DNA from: Candidatus Profundicultor aquiphilus
GTDB taxonomy: Bacteria > Atribacterota > Atribacteria > Atribacterales > Caldatribacteriaceae
DNA: 10,101 nucleotides
Assembly: GCA_013314795.1 (NCBI GenBank)
Contig: JABUEZ010000060.1
Coordinates: forward strand, 1-10,101
Direction: 5' to 3'
How positions within the stretch are numbered: position 1 is the stretch's first letter; each line of letters starts with the position of its first letter. This document shows, piece after piece, positions 1 through 6,251 of this stretch. Both the position numbers and the translations under genes were made by a program. A model generated the notes under the pieces. The model searched no databases and was not told where the DNA came from. It worked only from the letters and a program-made list of their open reading frames with translations.

Positions 1-362
1 TTAACCTCTATTCCATAATCGGTGGTCACAATTTTGGGCATACTGGTTAACGCCGTCACGTTCTGCACCACAGAAAGCCCCTTGACGGTCTCCACCGCCT
101 TCTGCAAATGGGAAAGATTGGCCGGGGTAAAAAGATCGTCAAACTCCAGAGCCACGATCATGCTCTTTTTCTGGAAACCGCTGAACCGATCGCTCAGGGA
201 GTTGTAAAAGGAAACCTGCGGATCGTTCTCGGGAACATATTTGGTGATGTCATCTTCAAAACGGGTATTGCGCATCTCGTATCCGAAAAAGAGGGTAACC
301 AAAACCGTCAATCCTAAAATCAACCAGGCATATTTCATGATTCCCTGAATCAATCTGTGCAC
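1..362 (-). CDS. RND/MMPL-family exporter, N-terminal part (runs off the left edge)
   Basis: The first 120 residues of a large membrane exporter are visible and the frame is open to the window edge. Residues about 11-29 form a hydrophobic helix, followed by the signature start of the first periplasmic loop (RFEDDITKYVPENDP, residues 34-48). This layout is typical of the RND superfamily MMPL/HAE3-type exporters, which export lipids or hydrophobic compounds using the proton gradient. The start is GTG at 362 because GGAGGTGG (367-374) lies 4 nt upstream. An in-frame ATG at 338 is 28 nt from that site, and starting there would remove the usual short cytoplasmic lead (MHRLIQGI). The gene has its own sigma70 promoter (415-443) and a palindrome just downstream of it, so it is probably repressor-controlled. 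The substrate cannot be inferred from this fragment. Confidence 0.82.
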   Translation of the reverse strand, partial: MHRLIQGIMKYAWLILGLTVLVTLFFGYEMRNTRFEDDITKYVPENDPQVSFYNSLSDRFSGFQKKSMIVALEFDDLFTPANLSHLQKAVETVKGLSVVQNVTALTSMPKIVTTDYGIEV

Positions 363-387
363 GTTTCCACCTCCACCTTTCTACCCA

Positions 388-401
388 ACCGAACGTTCAG
401 T
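388..401 (-). promoter_or_regulatory. Palindromic candidate operator for the exporter gene
   Basis: On the minus strand the sequence reads ACTGAACGTTCGGT, an inverted repeat matching at 6 of 7 paired positions. It lies between the -10 box (415-420) and the SD, at about +7 to +20 relative to the expected transcription start. A bound protein there would block transcription. RND exporters are often repressed by TetR-family proteins that bind short palindromes of this size. The regulator itself is not in the window and its family is an inference. Confidence 0.4.
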
Positions 402-414
402 CGAATTGCGAATC

Positions 415-443
415 ATTATATCGCCTCTATCCATCGTTGGCAA
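415..443 (-). promoter_or_regulatory. Sigma70-type promoter of the exporter gene
   Basis: On the minus strand TTGCCA (438-443) is followed after exactly 17 nt by a perfect TATAAT (415-420). Transcription would start near 408, giving a leader of about 46 nt that contains the palindrome at 388-401 and the SD at 367-374. Confidence 0.75.
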
Positions 444-470
444 CAGGACTCACAAAATTTTCCTTCCCAC

Positions 471-512
471 CCGAAAAAGGAAAAACGCGGAAACGGAGCT
501 GAAGCATTTCGC
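471..512 (-). terminator. Possible weak rho-independent terminator after the small membrane protein gene
   Basis: Downstream of the stop at 527, the minus strand can fold GCGAAA (507-512) against TTTCCGC (487-493) with one bulged base and a 13-nt loop. T-rich runs follow (minus-strand equivalent of 474-485). The stem is short and imperfect, so this is only a candidate for separating the small gene from the exporter gene. Confidence 0.25.
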
Positions 513-526
513 ATCAGGGAACCAGC

Positions 527-697
527 TTACTCTTCGTGTTTTTTCTTCATCGCAATCAGAATACCCACCAGCCCCAGAATAATTTTCAGGAGGGCATACC
601 ACTCCGGCTCAGCACCAAGGGGAACGCCGGGAACCAATCCTAAAATTCCCATGATGAGAAAAATCCAGCTATAGACCGCGAATAAAACCTTGATCAC
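527..697 (-). CDS. Small two-helix membrane protein, 56 residues, unknown function
   Basis: A GTG start at 697 sits 8 nt after a near-perfect SD (GAGGAGGTGG, 706-715), and a sigma70-type promoter lies just before that. The 56-residue product has two hydrophobic segments, about residues 4-24 and 36-50. They are joined by a short loop containing PGVPLGAEPEW, and the tail is a charged KKKHEE end. This is a helical hairpin with the lysine-rich C-terminus probably in the cytoplasm. I do not recognise the family. Reality of the gene rests on the promoter, the SD, and a clean membrane-protein pattern running to the TAA at 527. It lies between the aromatic-biosynthesis fusion and the exporter, both on the same strand, but its own promoter argues for independent expression. 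Confidence 0.75.
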   Translation of the reverse strand: MIKVLFAVYSWIFLIMGILGLVPGVPLGAEPEWYALLKIILGLVGILIAMKKKHEE

Positions 698-747
698 CGT
701 CTAATCCACCTCCTCGAAGGTCAGCCACACTCTCCGTATTTTCGGGT

Positions 748-776
748 AGTATACCTTCCAGAATCCTGACCTGCAA
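748..776 (-). promoter_or_regulatory. Sigma70-type promoter of the 56-residue membrane protein
   Basis: On the minus strand TTGCAG (771-776) and TATACT (748-753) are separated by 17 nt. The -35 box begins 8 nt beyond the stop codon of the upstream fusion gene (785-787). The expected start is near 741, with a leader of about 44 nt ending in the strong SD at 706-715. Confidence 0.7.
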
Positions 777-784
777 TGCGCAAC

Positions 785-2671
785 TTACGTCATGCGTTTC
801 CAGGAATTATGGTAACTTCCCAGAACCCGCAGGAAAACGGTTCGCCGGGTGAGTTCTGCAAGAAGTGTCTTATATTTTTCCTCTACCAGATTCCCTTCCC
901 AGTCCGCGTAGAAGAGATATTCCCAGGGTCGACCAGGATGGGGACGGGACTCCAGTTTTAACAGGTTTACCTGGCACTCGGCAAAAACCTCCAGAGCTCG
1001 ATAGAGGCTTCCAGGGAGATTTTCCAGGGCAAACACACAGGATACTTTATCGTGACTGCCCAAGGCTTCAAAATAGGTGGAAATGATGATGAAGCGGGTG
1101 AAATTGCGAGGATTATCCTCGATCTCTTCTTCCACAAGCAGAAGACCATGCTTCCGAATGGCCTCTTCACTGGCGATACACCCACTGCCTGTCCCAAATT
1201 CTCTGCTCCTTCGGGCGGCTTCCTCGGTGTTTCCCACGTTCATTACCCGGACTCCCTTGAGCGTCTCCAGAAATCGGGCGCACTGGGCAAAACCCTGAGG
1301 ATGGGCAAAAAGTACCTTGAGATTTTCTCGTGAGGTACCAGGGAAAAGACCCAGGTGCTGGGAAACCCGGATAAACCGTTCTCCCACGATGAAGATTTCG
1401 GGAAACTCCAAAAGGAGGTCAAAATTATTGTGAATACTCCCCGTGATGGTGTTCTCGATGGGAACCATCCCATGACTGGCCACTCCGCTACTCACTTTCT
1501 CAAAGATTTCCCGGAAACTGACACAGGGAAGAAATGCGGCCTCCGGAAAGGAGCGCCGGGCCACCTGGGAACTGAAGGACCCTGCCTCTCCCAGGAAAGC
1601 CACAGTACACGAAGAAGGACAGGCTTTCTGTGCAGAAACCACCCGGGACACCGTGGTCTCTCTGTGCAGTTCCTTTCCCACCAGGACACTGACCACCTCA
1701 AGGTCCGTGATCAGGCGACGGAATTGCTCCGGATACAGACTCTGGGGACCATCAGAAAGCGCCTTCTCCGGTTCGGTGTGCACTTCCACCATCACCCCAT
1801 CGGCCCCACAGGCAATGGCAGCTCGGGCCATGGGGATGACTTTTTCCCGCAAGCCTGTCCCGTGGCTGGGATCCACAATCACCGGCAGATGCGAAAGGTC
1901 TTTGATGAGGGGGATGGCGGTGAGGTCCAGGGTGTTGCGGGTTAATTTTTCAATACCCCGGATTCCCCGCTCGCACAGGATGACCTGGAAATTTCCCAGA
2001 CTCAAGATATACTCCGCAGCCAGGAGGAAATCCTCAATGGTCGCTGACATTCCCCGTTTCAGCAAAACCGGTTTTCCCAGCATTCCCACTTTTTTCAATA
2101 GATCAAAATTCTGCATATTGCGGGCCCCGATCTGGATGATATCAGCGTACTGGGCCACAAGCTCGGCGTTTTCAGGGCTGGTTGCTTCAGTCACCACCGG
2201 AAGACCAAACCGTTCCCGGGCTTCGGCCAGAATTACCAAACCCTCCTCCCCCAAACCCTGAAAACTGTACGGAGAAGTACGGGGTTTAAAAGCACCCCCC
2301 CGCAGGATATGCGCACCAAAACGTTTGACCACCTCTGCGACCCGAAAGAGCTGATCTTTTGACTCCACGGCGCAGGGTCCCGCCATCACCGTTACCGTAT
2401 CACCACCAATGGTGACTTCTCCAACCCGAATCACTGTACCCTCGGGGCGAAAAGCCCGATTGGCCAGTTGAAAAGGGGTTCCAATTTCAAGCACCCTCGA
2501 TATCCAGGAAGAGGCAATAACACTTTCGGGGACAAAGTTCTGTTCACTCACCAGAATCGTCTTTCCATCTTCCCCATCCAGAAAATGTACCCGTACCCCG
2601 GAAGAGAGAAGAGACCGGGCAATAACTTGCTTTTCTTCCTCACTCAGACATTTTGATAGGAGCAAAATCAA
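785..2671 (-). CDS. aroF-pheA: DAHP synthase - prephenate dehydratase (ACT) fusion protein
   Basis: One uninterrupted 628-residue frame joins two enzymes of aromatic amino acid synthesis. Residues 1 to about 335 resemble the Thermotoga maritima type I-beta DAHP synthase: an N-terminal ferredoxin-like regulatory domain (about 1-70), then the barrel with GPCAVES (Cys100), GGAFKPRTSPYSFQG (active-site Lys/Arg loop), LLKRG, LCERG, VDPSH (His270), EVH (Glu296) and LSDG (Asp307). These Cys, His, Glu and Asp are the family's metal ligands. Residues about 356-535 are prephenate dehydratase, with VAFLGEAGSFS, VPIENTITGS and the catalytic TRF (525-527). Residues about 542-620 are an ACT domain with GSLY (554-557) and ESRP (574-577), the phenylalanine-binding motifs. 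I chose TTG at 2671 because GGGGTGG (2678-2684) is 6 nt upstream and the product then starts level with the Thermotoga enzyme. An in-frame ATG at 2686 directly follows a TGA and has no properly spaced SD. No chorismate mutase segment is visible. Confidence 0.93.
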   Translation of the reverse strand: MILLLSKCLSEEEKQVIARSLLSSGVRVHFLDGEDGKTILVSEQNFVPESVIASSWISRVLEIGTPFQLANRAFRPEGTVIRVGEVTIGGDTVTVMAGPCAVESKDQLFRVAEVVKRFGAHILRGGAFKPRTSPYSFQGLGEEGLVILAEARERFGLPVVTEATSPENAELVAQYADIIQIGARNMQNFDLLKKVGMLGKPVLLKRGMSATIEDFLLAAEYILSLGNFQVILCERGIRGIEKLTRNTLDLTAIPLIKDLSHLPVIVDPSHGTGLREKVIPMARAAIACGADGVMVEVHTEPEKALSDGPQSLYPEQFRRLITDLEVVSVLVGKELHRETTVSRVVSAQKACPSSCTVAFLGEAGSFSSQVARRSFPEAAFLPCVSFREIFEKVSSGVASHGMVPIENTITGSIHNNFDLLLEFPEIFIVGERFIRVSQHLGLFPGTSRENLKVLFAHPQGFAQCARFLETLKGVRVMNVGNTEEAARRSREFGTGSGCIASEEAIRKHGLLLVEEEIEDNPRNFTRFIIISTYFEALGSHDKVSCVFALENLPGSLYRALEVFAECQVNLLKLESRPHPGRPWEYLFYADWEGNLVEEKYKTLLAELTRRTVFLRVLGSYHNSWKRMT

Positions 2672-2706
2672 GGTTTGCCACCCCATTCACCGTCATGGTG
2701 ACTACA

Positions 2707-2735
2707 ACAATACAAAAAGAGGGAAAGGAAATCAA
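2707..2735 (-). promoter_or_regulatory. Possible sigma70-type promoter of the DAHP synthase/dehydratase fusion
   Basis: On the minus strand TTGATT (2730-2735) and TATTGT (2707-2712) are 17 nt apart, each matching consensus at 4 of 6 positions. They lie in the 55-70 nt gap after the flavoprotein stop (2742). The expected start is near 2700, leaving a leader of about 29 nt before the TTG start. Readthrough from the upstream operon is the alternative. Confidence 0.4.
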
Positions 2736-2741
2736 GCAGTT

Positions 2742-3299
2742 CTACCCGCAGAGAAATGATTTCCCCGCTTCTTCCACATCCCGAAGACACTGCGAGCAAT
2801 CCGCGATGGACCCCTTCACATCAAATCCCCGAAAGAAAAGACCGTTTTCATAGGTGCATCCGAAGGCATCAAAGAAGTACCTGGTGGTGAGCACCACCCC
2901 TTCAAAAAGTCTCTGGCCCCTGGTGGCACCAACGGCAAGAAGAAATCCTTTTTTGGGTGGCATGACTTCCCGAAGAAGGTATCGCCTTGCCCAGAGGGGT
3001 TGAGTTCGGTCGATAAGGGCTTTGAGGTGAGCCGGAAAACCATAGAAAAAGACCGGAGCACTCACCACCACCCGGTCGGCCTCACAGAGGAGGGGATACA
3101 CTGTTTCCATATCGTCACGGATGACACAGGATCCCATCCGCTCACAGAAACGGCATCCCCGGCAAAACTCAAGGTGCATTTCCGAAGGCACAAGAACCGT
3201 CAAAGAACTTCCCTGTGGCCGAGCCGAAAGAAAGGTATGGAGAAGGATTTCGCTATTGCCGTTTCGACGGGGGCTTCCCATGATGGCCACAATCTTCAT
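2742..3299 (-). CDS. Iron-sulfur flavoprotein / NADPH-dependent FMN reductase family
   Basis: This 185-residue flavodoxin-fold protein starts with the FMN phosphate loop (GSPRRNGNSE, residues 8-17). It then carries a compact cysteine motif C46-x2-C49-x2-C52-x5-C58, followed by RDDM, which matches the [4Fe-4S] motif of iron-sulfur flavoproteins. The segment SAPVFFYGFPAHLKALIDR (80-98) is the usual flavin-ring loop of the family. Such proteins shuttle electrons from ferredoxin or NAD(P)H, often to reduce oxygen, peroxide or quinone-like acceptors in anaerobes. The start is ATG at 3299. Its SD (AGGGGTGA) overlaps the TGA stop of the dehydrogenase gene, and only 10 nt separate the two genes, so they are almost certainly cotranscribed. 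Further cysteines at 148, 168, 171 and 184 could hold an extra site or be incidental. The physiological acceptor is unknown. Confidence 0.85.
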   Translation of the reverse strand: MKIVAIMGSPRRNGNSEILLHTFLSARPQGSSLTVLVPSEMHLEFCRGCRFCERMGSCVIRDDMETVYPLLCEADRVVVSAPVFFYGFPAHLKALIDRTQPLWARRYLLREVMPPKKGFLLAVGATRGQRLFEGVVLTTRYFFDAFGCTYENGLFFRGFDVKGSIADCSQCLRDVEEAGKSFLCG

Positions 3300-3309
3300 G
3301 GTACGCTTT

Positions 3310-4296
3310 TCACCCCTTAAGAACTTCGGGATTCACCAGGTACTCGGGTCTTTCTCCCCGTAGCGCTTTCACCAGGTTATCGGCGGCCATCATCGCCATT
3401 CGAGTGCGAGTGGCAAGCGATGCTGAACCGATATGGGGTGCCAGCACCACGTTAGGTAGAGTAAGTAACTCCTCTTCCACGTCCGGTTCGTTTTCAAACA
3501 CATCCAGGGCCGCTCCCCGGATGATGCCCTCCCGCAGGGCTCGCACCAGCGCTTTTTCGTCCACCACCGGCCCCCGGGAAGTGTTGACGAGATAAGCACT
3601 CTTTTTCATCATGGCCAGCTCCCGCTCCCCGATTAGGTGGTGGGTGGCCTCAGTAAGGGGCACATGAAGGGTTACAAAATCGGCACACTGTAGAAGCTCA
3701 GGAAGTTCCACATAGCGAACCCGCAACGCTTTTTCTTCCTCCTTGGGAAGTGCTCTCCGGCTATAGTAGAGAACCTGCATGGAAAAACCCAAAGCCCGGC
3801 GGGCCACGGCTTTGCCGATCCGTCCCAACCCCACGATCCCCAGGGTTTTCCCGTAAACATCCTCCCCGAGGAGGAGAAGTGGATCCCATCCGGTGAATTG
3901 GCCAGAGCGAACCAGTTTATCCCCCTCCACAATACGGCGAGCCACAGCAAGAAGGAGAGCAAAGGTGAGATCCGCCGTGGTTTCAGCAAGCACCCCAGGA
4001 GTATTGGTGACCATGATCCCCCGCCGGGTGGCTTCTTCCACATCGATATTGTTGAAACCGGCGGCGTAATTCGAGATGACCCGGAGCGTCTCTGAAGCCG
4101 CTTCCATAACTTCCCGGTCGATGGTATCGGTGAGAAGAGCAAGGATACCATGTTTCCCTTTCACCTTTTCCAGCAGAACTTCCCGGGGGATAGCCCCGGG
4201 AATGGCACTCACTTCCACATCGCAGAATCTTCCCAGAATCTCCAGACCTTCCTGAGGAATCGCACGGGTCACAAAAACCCGGTATCGTTCCACCAC
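3310..4296 (-). CDS. D-isomer-specific 2-hydroxyacid dehydrogenase (glyoxylate/hydroxypyruvate reductase-like)
   Basis: The 328-residue product has the full family layout: a split substrate domain (about 1-100 and 290-328) around a Rossmann domain with GLGRIG (156-161). The catalytic set is present: Arg241 in NTSRGPVVDE, Glu270 in ENEP and His288 in APHIGSA. The segment NYAAGFNNID (76-85) is the usual substrate-loop signature. Overall the pattern is closest to glyoxylate/hydroxypyruvate reductases such as the GyaR type, although related keto-acid substrates cannot be excluded. Arg180 and Arg181 after the second Rossmann strand (YYSRR) hint at NADPH rather than NADH. The start is a GTG at 4296 (a second GTG follows immediately), with GGTGG 4 nt upstream. 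It follows the ferritin-like gene by 33 nt and precedes the flavoprotein by 10 nt, as part of one minus-strand operon. Confidence 0.88.
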   Translation of the reverse strand: MVERYRVFVTRAIPQEGLEILGRFCDVEVSAIPGAIPREVLLEKVKGKHGILALLTDTIDREVMEAASETLRVISNYAAGFNNIDVEEATRRGIMVTNTPGVLAETTADLTFALLLAVARRIVEGDKLVRSGQFTGWDPLLLLGEDVYGKTLGIVGLGRIGKAVARRALGFSMQVLYYSRRALPKEEEKALRVRYVELPELLQCADFVTLHVPLTEATHHLIGERELAMMKKSAYLVNTSRGPVVDEKALVRALREGIIRGAALDVFENEPDVEEELLTLPNVVLAPHIGSASLATRTRMAMMAADNLVKALRGERPEYLVNPEVLKG

Positions 4297-4329
4297 TCTT
4301 CCACCATCCCTTTCACCAGAAGGAGGGCA

Positions 4330-4854
4330 TCAACCCCCCTCAAAAATGGGTTTTTCGTCTTTATAATACCACTCAGAAGGGCTGGAAAGGTACTCATGGG
4401 TATTAAAGAGGAGATTATAGTGGCGATATTCCTCCGAAGCAAGAAAATCCAGAAAGTTCACCATTTCCCGATCGGTAACGACTTTCATCTTTTCCACATA
4501 GAAGTGGTGGGATTTCGATTCTAAATCCATGGCCATCTTGATGGTTTCCAGTTCCCCGGCCTGGGGCGTAACCAGTTCGTTCATGTGTTTTTTCGCTTCG
4601 GCGAAGACATTCTCAAAGTATTCCCGGGAAGACTTGCGTACCCCACCCCATCCCTCAAAGGTAAACGTTTCCTGATTCTTAATTTTGGTGTATCCTTCCT
4701 GGATTTTTTCAATGTGTACCAGCTCTTCATCGGCCAGCCGCTTCAGCACTTCTTTGCTCAGAGGATTTGTGACCTTTTCTGACCCTTCCAGATAGAAATT
4801 GCGACCATCTTCCTCCATCTGCAACGCCTGTACCAGGATTTCTTCCAGACTCAT
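4330..4854 (-). CDS. Ferritin-like diiron protein (rubrerythrin family, no rubredoxin domain)
   Basis: The 174-residue product shows the four-helix diiron carboxylate pattern. An ExxY-like first helix (QMEEDGRNFY, Glu14/Glu15) and DEELVH (Glu43/44, His47) form one half, and DLESKSHHFY (Glu112) with ASEEYRHYNLL (Glu141/142, His145) forms the second. Rubrerythrins of this kind reduce peroxide in anaerobes. Canonical members add a C-terminal rubredoxin domain with two CxxC motifs, which is absent here; the chain ends in a short acidic tail with no cysteine. An external electron donor would therefore be needed, and the flavoprotein two genes downstream is a natural but unproven candidate. The ATG at 4854 overlaps the upstream stop as ATGA, and an AGGAGG-like site (about 4858-4866) lies inside the end of the preceding gene, indicating translational coupling. 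Confidence 0.85.
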   Translation of the reverse strand: MSLEEILVQALQMEEDGRNFYLEGSEKVTNPLSKEVLKRLADEELVHIEKIQEGYTKIKNQETFTFEGWGGVRKSSREYFENVFAEAKKHMNELVTPQAGELETIKMAMDLESKSHHFYVEKMKVVTDREMVNFLDFLASEEYRHYNLLFNTHEYLSSPSEWYYKDEKPIFEGG

Positions 4855-5246
4855 GAACCTTCCTCCTTTCGCTTTACCAGCAACCAGTTATTTCCGGACG
4901 AAGCAAATTTTCCCTGTTTGATCTGGATCAGGGCATACTTCCCCCTCAACTTCTCGCCCTGCAACTCGAAGAGGATTTCGTCCTCCTCCCACTTGGTTGC
5001 CCAGTACACCCCGCGATCCCAGATGCGCACCACTCCCCGACCATACCCTTCGGTGATTTCCCCCTCAAACTGGGCATAAGAAAGATCGTGATCTTCAACC
5101 GCTATGGCCAGTCGCCTCTCACCCTCCTGAAGCGGCAGAGCCCGCGGAACGGCCCAGCTTTTGAGAACTCCGTCTTTTTCCAGGCGAAAGTCAAAGTGGT
5201 GGTGCGAAGCCCAGTGCTCCTGAACCACGAAAATTTTTTCCTCCAT
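4851..5246 (-). CDS. Stand-alone LigD-type DNA 3'-phosphoesterase
   Basis: The 131-residue protein equals the phosphoesterase (PE) domain of bacterial DNA ligase D without polymerase or ligase domains. The PE signature is clear: QEHWASHHHFDFRLE (His11, His17, Asp19, Arg21), LKSWAVPRA (28-36), VEDHDLSY (His53, Tyr57), FEGEI, GYGRGVVRIWDRG and a WLLVKRK end. The residues listed correspond to the metal-binding and catalytic set of the Pseudomonas LigD PE domain. PE enzymes trim 3'-terminal ribonucleotides and remove 3'-phosphates so that breaks can be sealed. Stand-alone PE proteins are known from some archaea and bacteria. The ATG at 5246 has GGGGTGA just upstream. It is the first gene of the minus-strand operon and faces the zinc-ribbon/sigma operon across about 100 nt. 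I found no convincing promoter for it. Confidence 0.88.
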   Translation of the reverse strand: MEEKIFVVQEHWASHHHFDFRLEKDGVLKSWAVPRALPLQEGERRLAIAVEDHDLSYAQFEGEITEGYGRGVVRIWDRGVYWATKWEEDEILFELQGEKLRGKYALIQIKQGKFASSGNNWLLVKRKEEGS

Positions 5247-5292
5247 CGCTCACCCCCCAATTTTCGTCTTATGACTTCAAACCAAACTCAAC

Positions 5293-5320
5293 TTGTATTA
5301 TTCACCCGTTATGATAAAAT
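5293..5320 (+). promoter_or_regulatory. Extended -10 promoter of the zinc-ribbon/sigma/cysE operon
   Basis: TTGTAT (5293-5298), a 16-nt spacer and TAAAAT (5315-5320) with TGA directly before the -10 form a plausible housekeeping promoter with an extended -10. The start would be near 5327, only about 22 nt before the ATG at 5349, with GAGGAGG at 5337-5343. I looked for a clear ECF-type GGAAT...GTT or GAAC...CGT pair in 5247-5348 and found none with normal spacing. Confidence 0.5.
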
Positions 5321-5348
5321 ATTTGAAAAGCATTTCGAGGAGGATACA

Positions 5349-5651
5349 ATGCAAGAGCTTCCTTTGCGGTGTAAGAACTGTAAGGCGTTAATTACCCCCG
5401 AGGATCTCACCGAAGTTGGTATTTACAAAATACCGGCGTATCGGGGATCAGCGTATATACGATACATCTGCTCCTACTGCCGGGAATTCGGCGAAGTCAC
5501 TTTTAGCCTGGAAAAGATGGAAGATATCGTGCGTATCAGTCGGAAAAAGAAAAAGGATCGACCAAAAGGACAGATCACCATCGATGAAGTCATCGAATTC
5601 CACAAAGAACTGGAAAAGTTGAAGAACGTTGATTTTTTGAAAGACCTTTAG
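5349..5651 (+). CDS. Small zinc-ribbon protein of unknown function, first gene of the sigma operon
   Basis: The 100-residue product has two CxxC knuckles, Cys8/Cys11 (RCKNCKA) and Cys41/Cys44 (ICSYCRE), 29 residues apart, which is a zinc-ribbon arrangement. A lysine/arginine-rich stretch (SRKKKKDRPKG, 64-74) follows, then a helical acidic-basic tail ending KNVDFLKDL. The frame stays open upstream to 5088, but the start is ATG at 5349 because GAGGAGG (5337-5343) is 5 nt before it and the promoter lies at 5293-5320. The gene ends 12 nt before the ECF sigma gene. I do not recognise a named family. The basic patch and zinc ribbon would suit nucleic-acid or RNA polymerase contact, but that is inference only. 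Confidence 0.8.
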   Translation: MQELPLRCKNCKALITPEDLTEVGIYKIPAYRGSAYIRYICSYCREFGEVTFSLEKMEDIVRISRKKKKDRPKGQITIDEVIEFHKELEKLKNVDFLKDL

Positions 5652-5663
5652 GGAACGGAAACC

Positions 5664-6251
5664 ATGCCCACCAAAGAAGGAAGAAAAGAAACGTTTCAAA
5701 ACCTCTTGATGCCAGAATTAGGAGCGCTGTTCCGCACGGCGCTCCGCATGACCCGCAATCGCGAAGATGCCGAAGACCTGACCCAGGAAACCATCGCCAA
5801 AGCGTTTGCGGCTTTTGACCGATTCGAAGAAGGAACCAATTTCCGGGCCTGGATCTTTAAAATCCTCACCAACACCTTTATCAACAACTATTACCGGGTT
5901 CGGGAAAAACAGAAACTTCCATCCCTGGATGAAATGGAAGAAGAAACTGCCTTTCAACCTGCTTTTGAAGGTGCCACCCCTGAAGAAACACTCCTCAACA
6001 CCCTTACCCGGGAAGACATTGTGAAAGCCATCGAAAGCATTCCTCTTGAATTCAGAGCCGTGGTGGTACTGACTCTGGTAGAAGGATTCTCCTACAAGGA
6101 AACCGCGGAAATCCTGGACATTCCCATCGGAACGGTCATGTCTCGCCTCCACCGCGGTCGGAAACTTCTCCAGAGAGCCCTCTGGGAATACTCCAACAAG
6201 AAGTATAGAGAAAGGGAGAATGGGAGAGAATGGACTGCCAGGAAGTCGTAG
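5664..6251 (+). CDS. ECF RNA polymerase sigma factor, SigR/RpoE type
   Basis: The 195-residue protein has sigma region 2 (about 15-83), including NREDAEDLTQETIAKAF and FRAWIFKILTNTFINNYYR, and region 4 (about 115-170) with the helix-turn-helix GFSYKETAEILDIPIGTVMSRLHRGR. There is no region 3 or region 1.1, as usual for ECF factors. The ILTNTFINxYR stretch and the following R-E-K-Q-K-L-P resemble SigR-type (ECF12) factors, which answer to thiol oxidation and are held by zinc anti-sigma proteins. The next gene encodes such a protein and starts inside this gene (22 nt overlap), supporting the pairing. The start is ATG at 5664, 12 nt after the previous stop, with only a modest AGGGA/GGAA SD. Its target promoters are not evident in the window. 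Confidence 0.92.
   Translation: MPTKEGRKETFQNLLMPELGALFRTALRMTRNREDAEDLTQETIAKAFAAFDRFEEGTNFRAWIFKILTNTFINNYYRVREKQKLPSLDEMEEETAFQPAFEGATPEETLLNTLTREDIVKAIESIPLEFRAVVVLTLVEGFSYKETAEILDIPIGTVMSRLHRGRKLLQRALWEYSNKKYRERENGREWTARKS

Noticed and set aside
357..674. Plus-strand open frame of 105 codons across the region left of the fusion gene
   Set aside because: It crosses the exporter promoter and operator and the 56-residue gene, which have strong signals on the minus strand. It has no SD of its own.
1355..2261. Two plus-strand open frames of about 200 codons (1355-1945 and 1653-2261)
   Set aside because: They lie opposite the DAHP synthase/prephenate dehydratase fusion, whose conserved motifs cover the whole stretch; neither has an SD or a family-like pattern.
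5088..5348. N-terminal extension of the zinc-ribbon gene to an ATG at 5088
   Set aside because: The extension runs antisense through the PE gene and the divergent promoter region. A strong SD 5 nt before the ATG at 5349 marks the real start.
5247..5348. An ECF-type autoregulatory promoter before the sigma operon
   Set aside because: AAC and CGT elements occur (for example 5290-5292 and 5307-5309), but the 14-nt spacing is too short. The extended -10 housekeeping promoter explains the region better.
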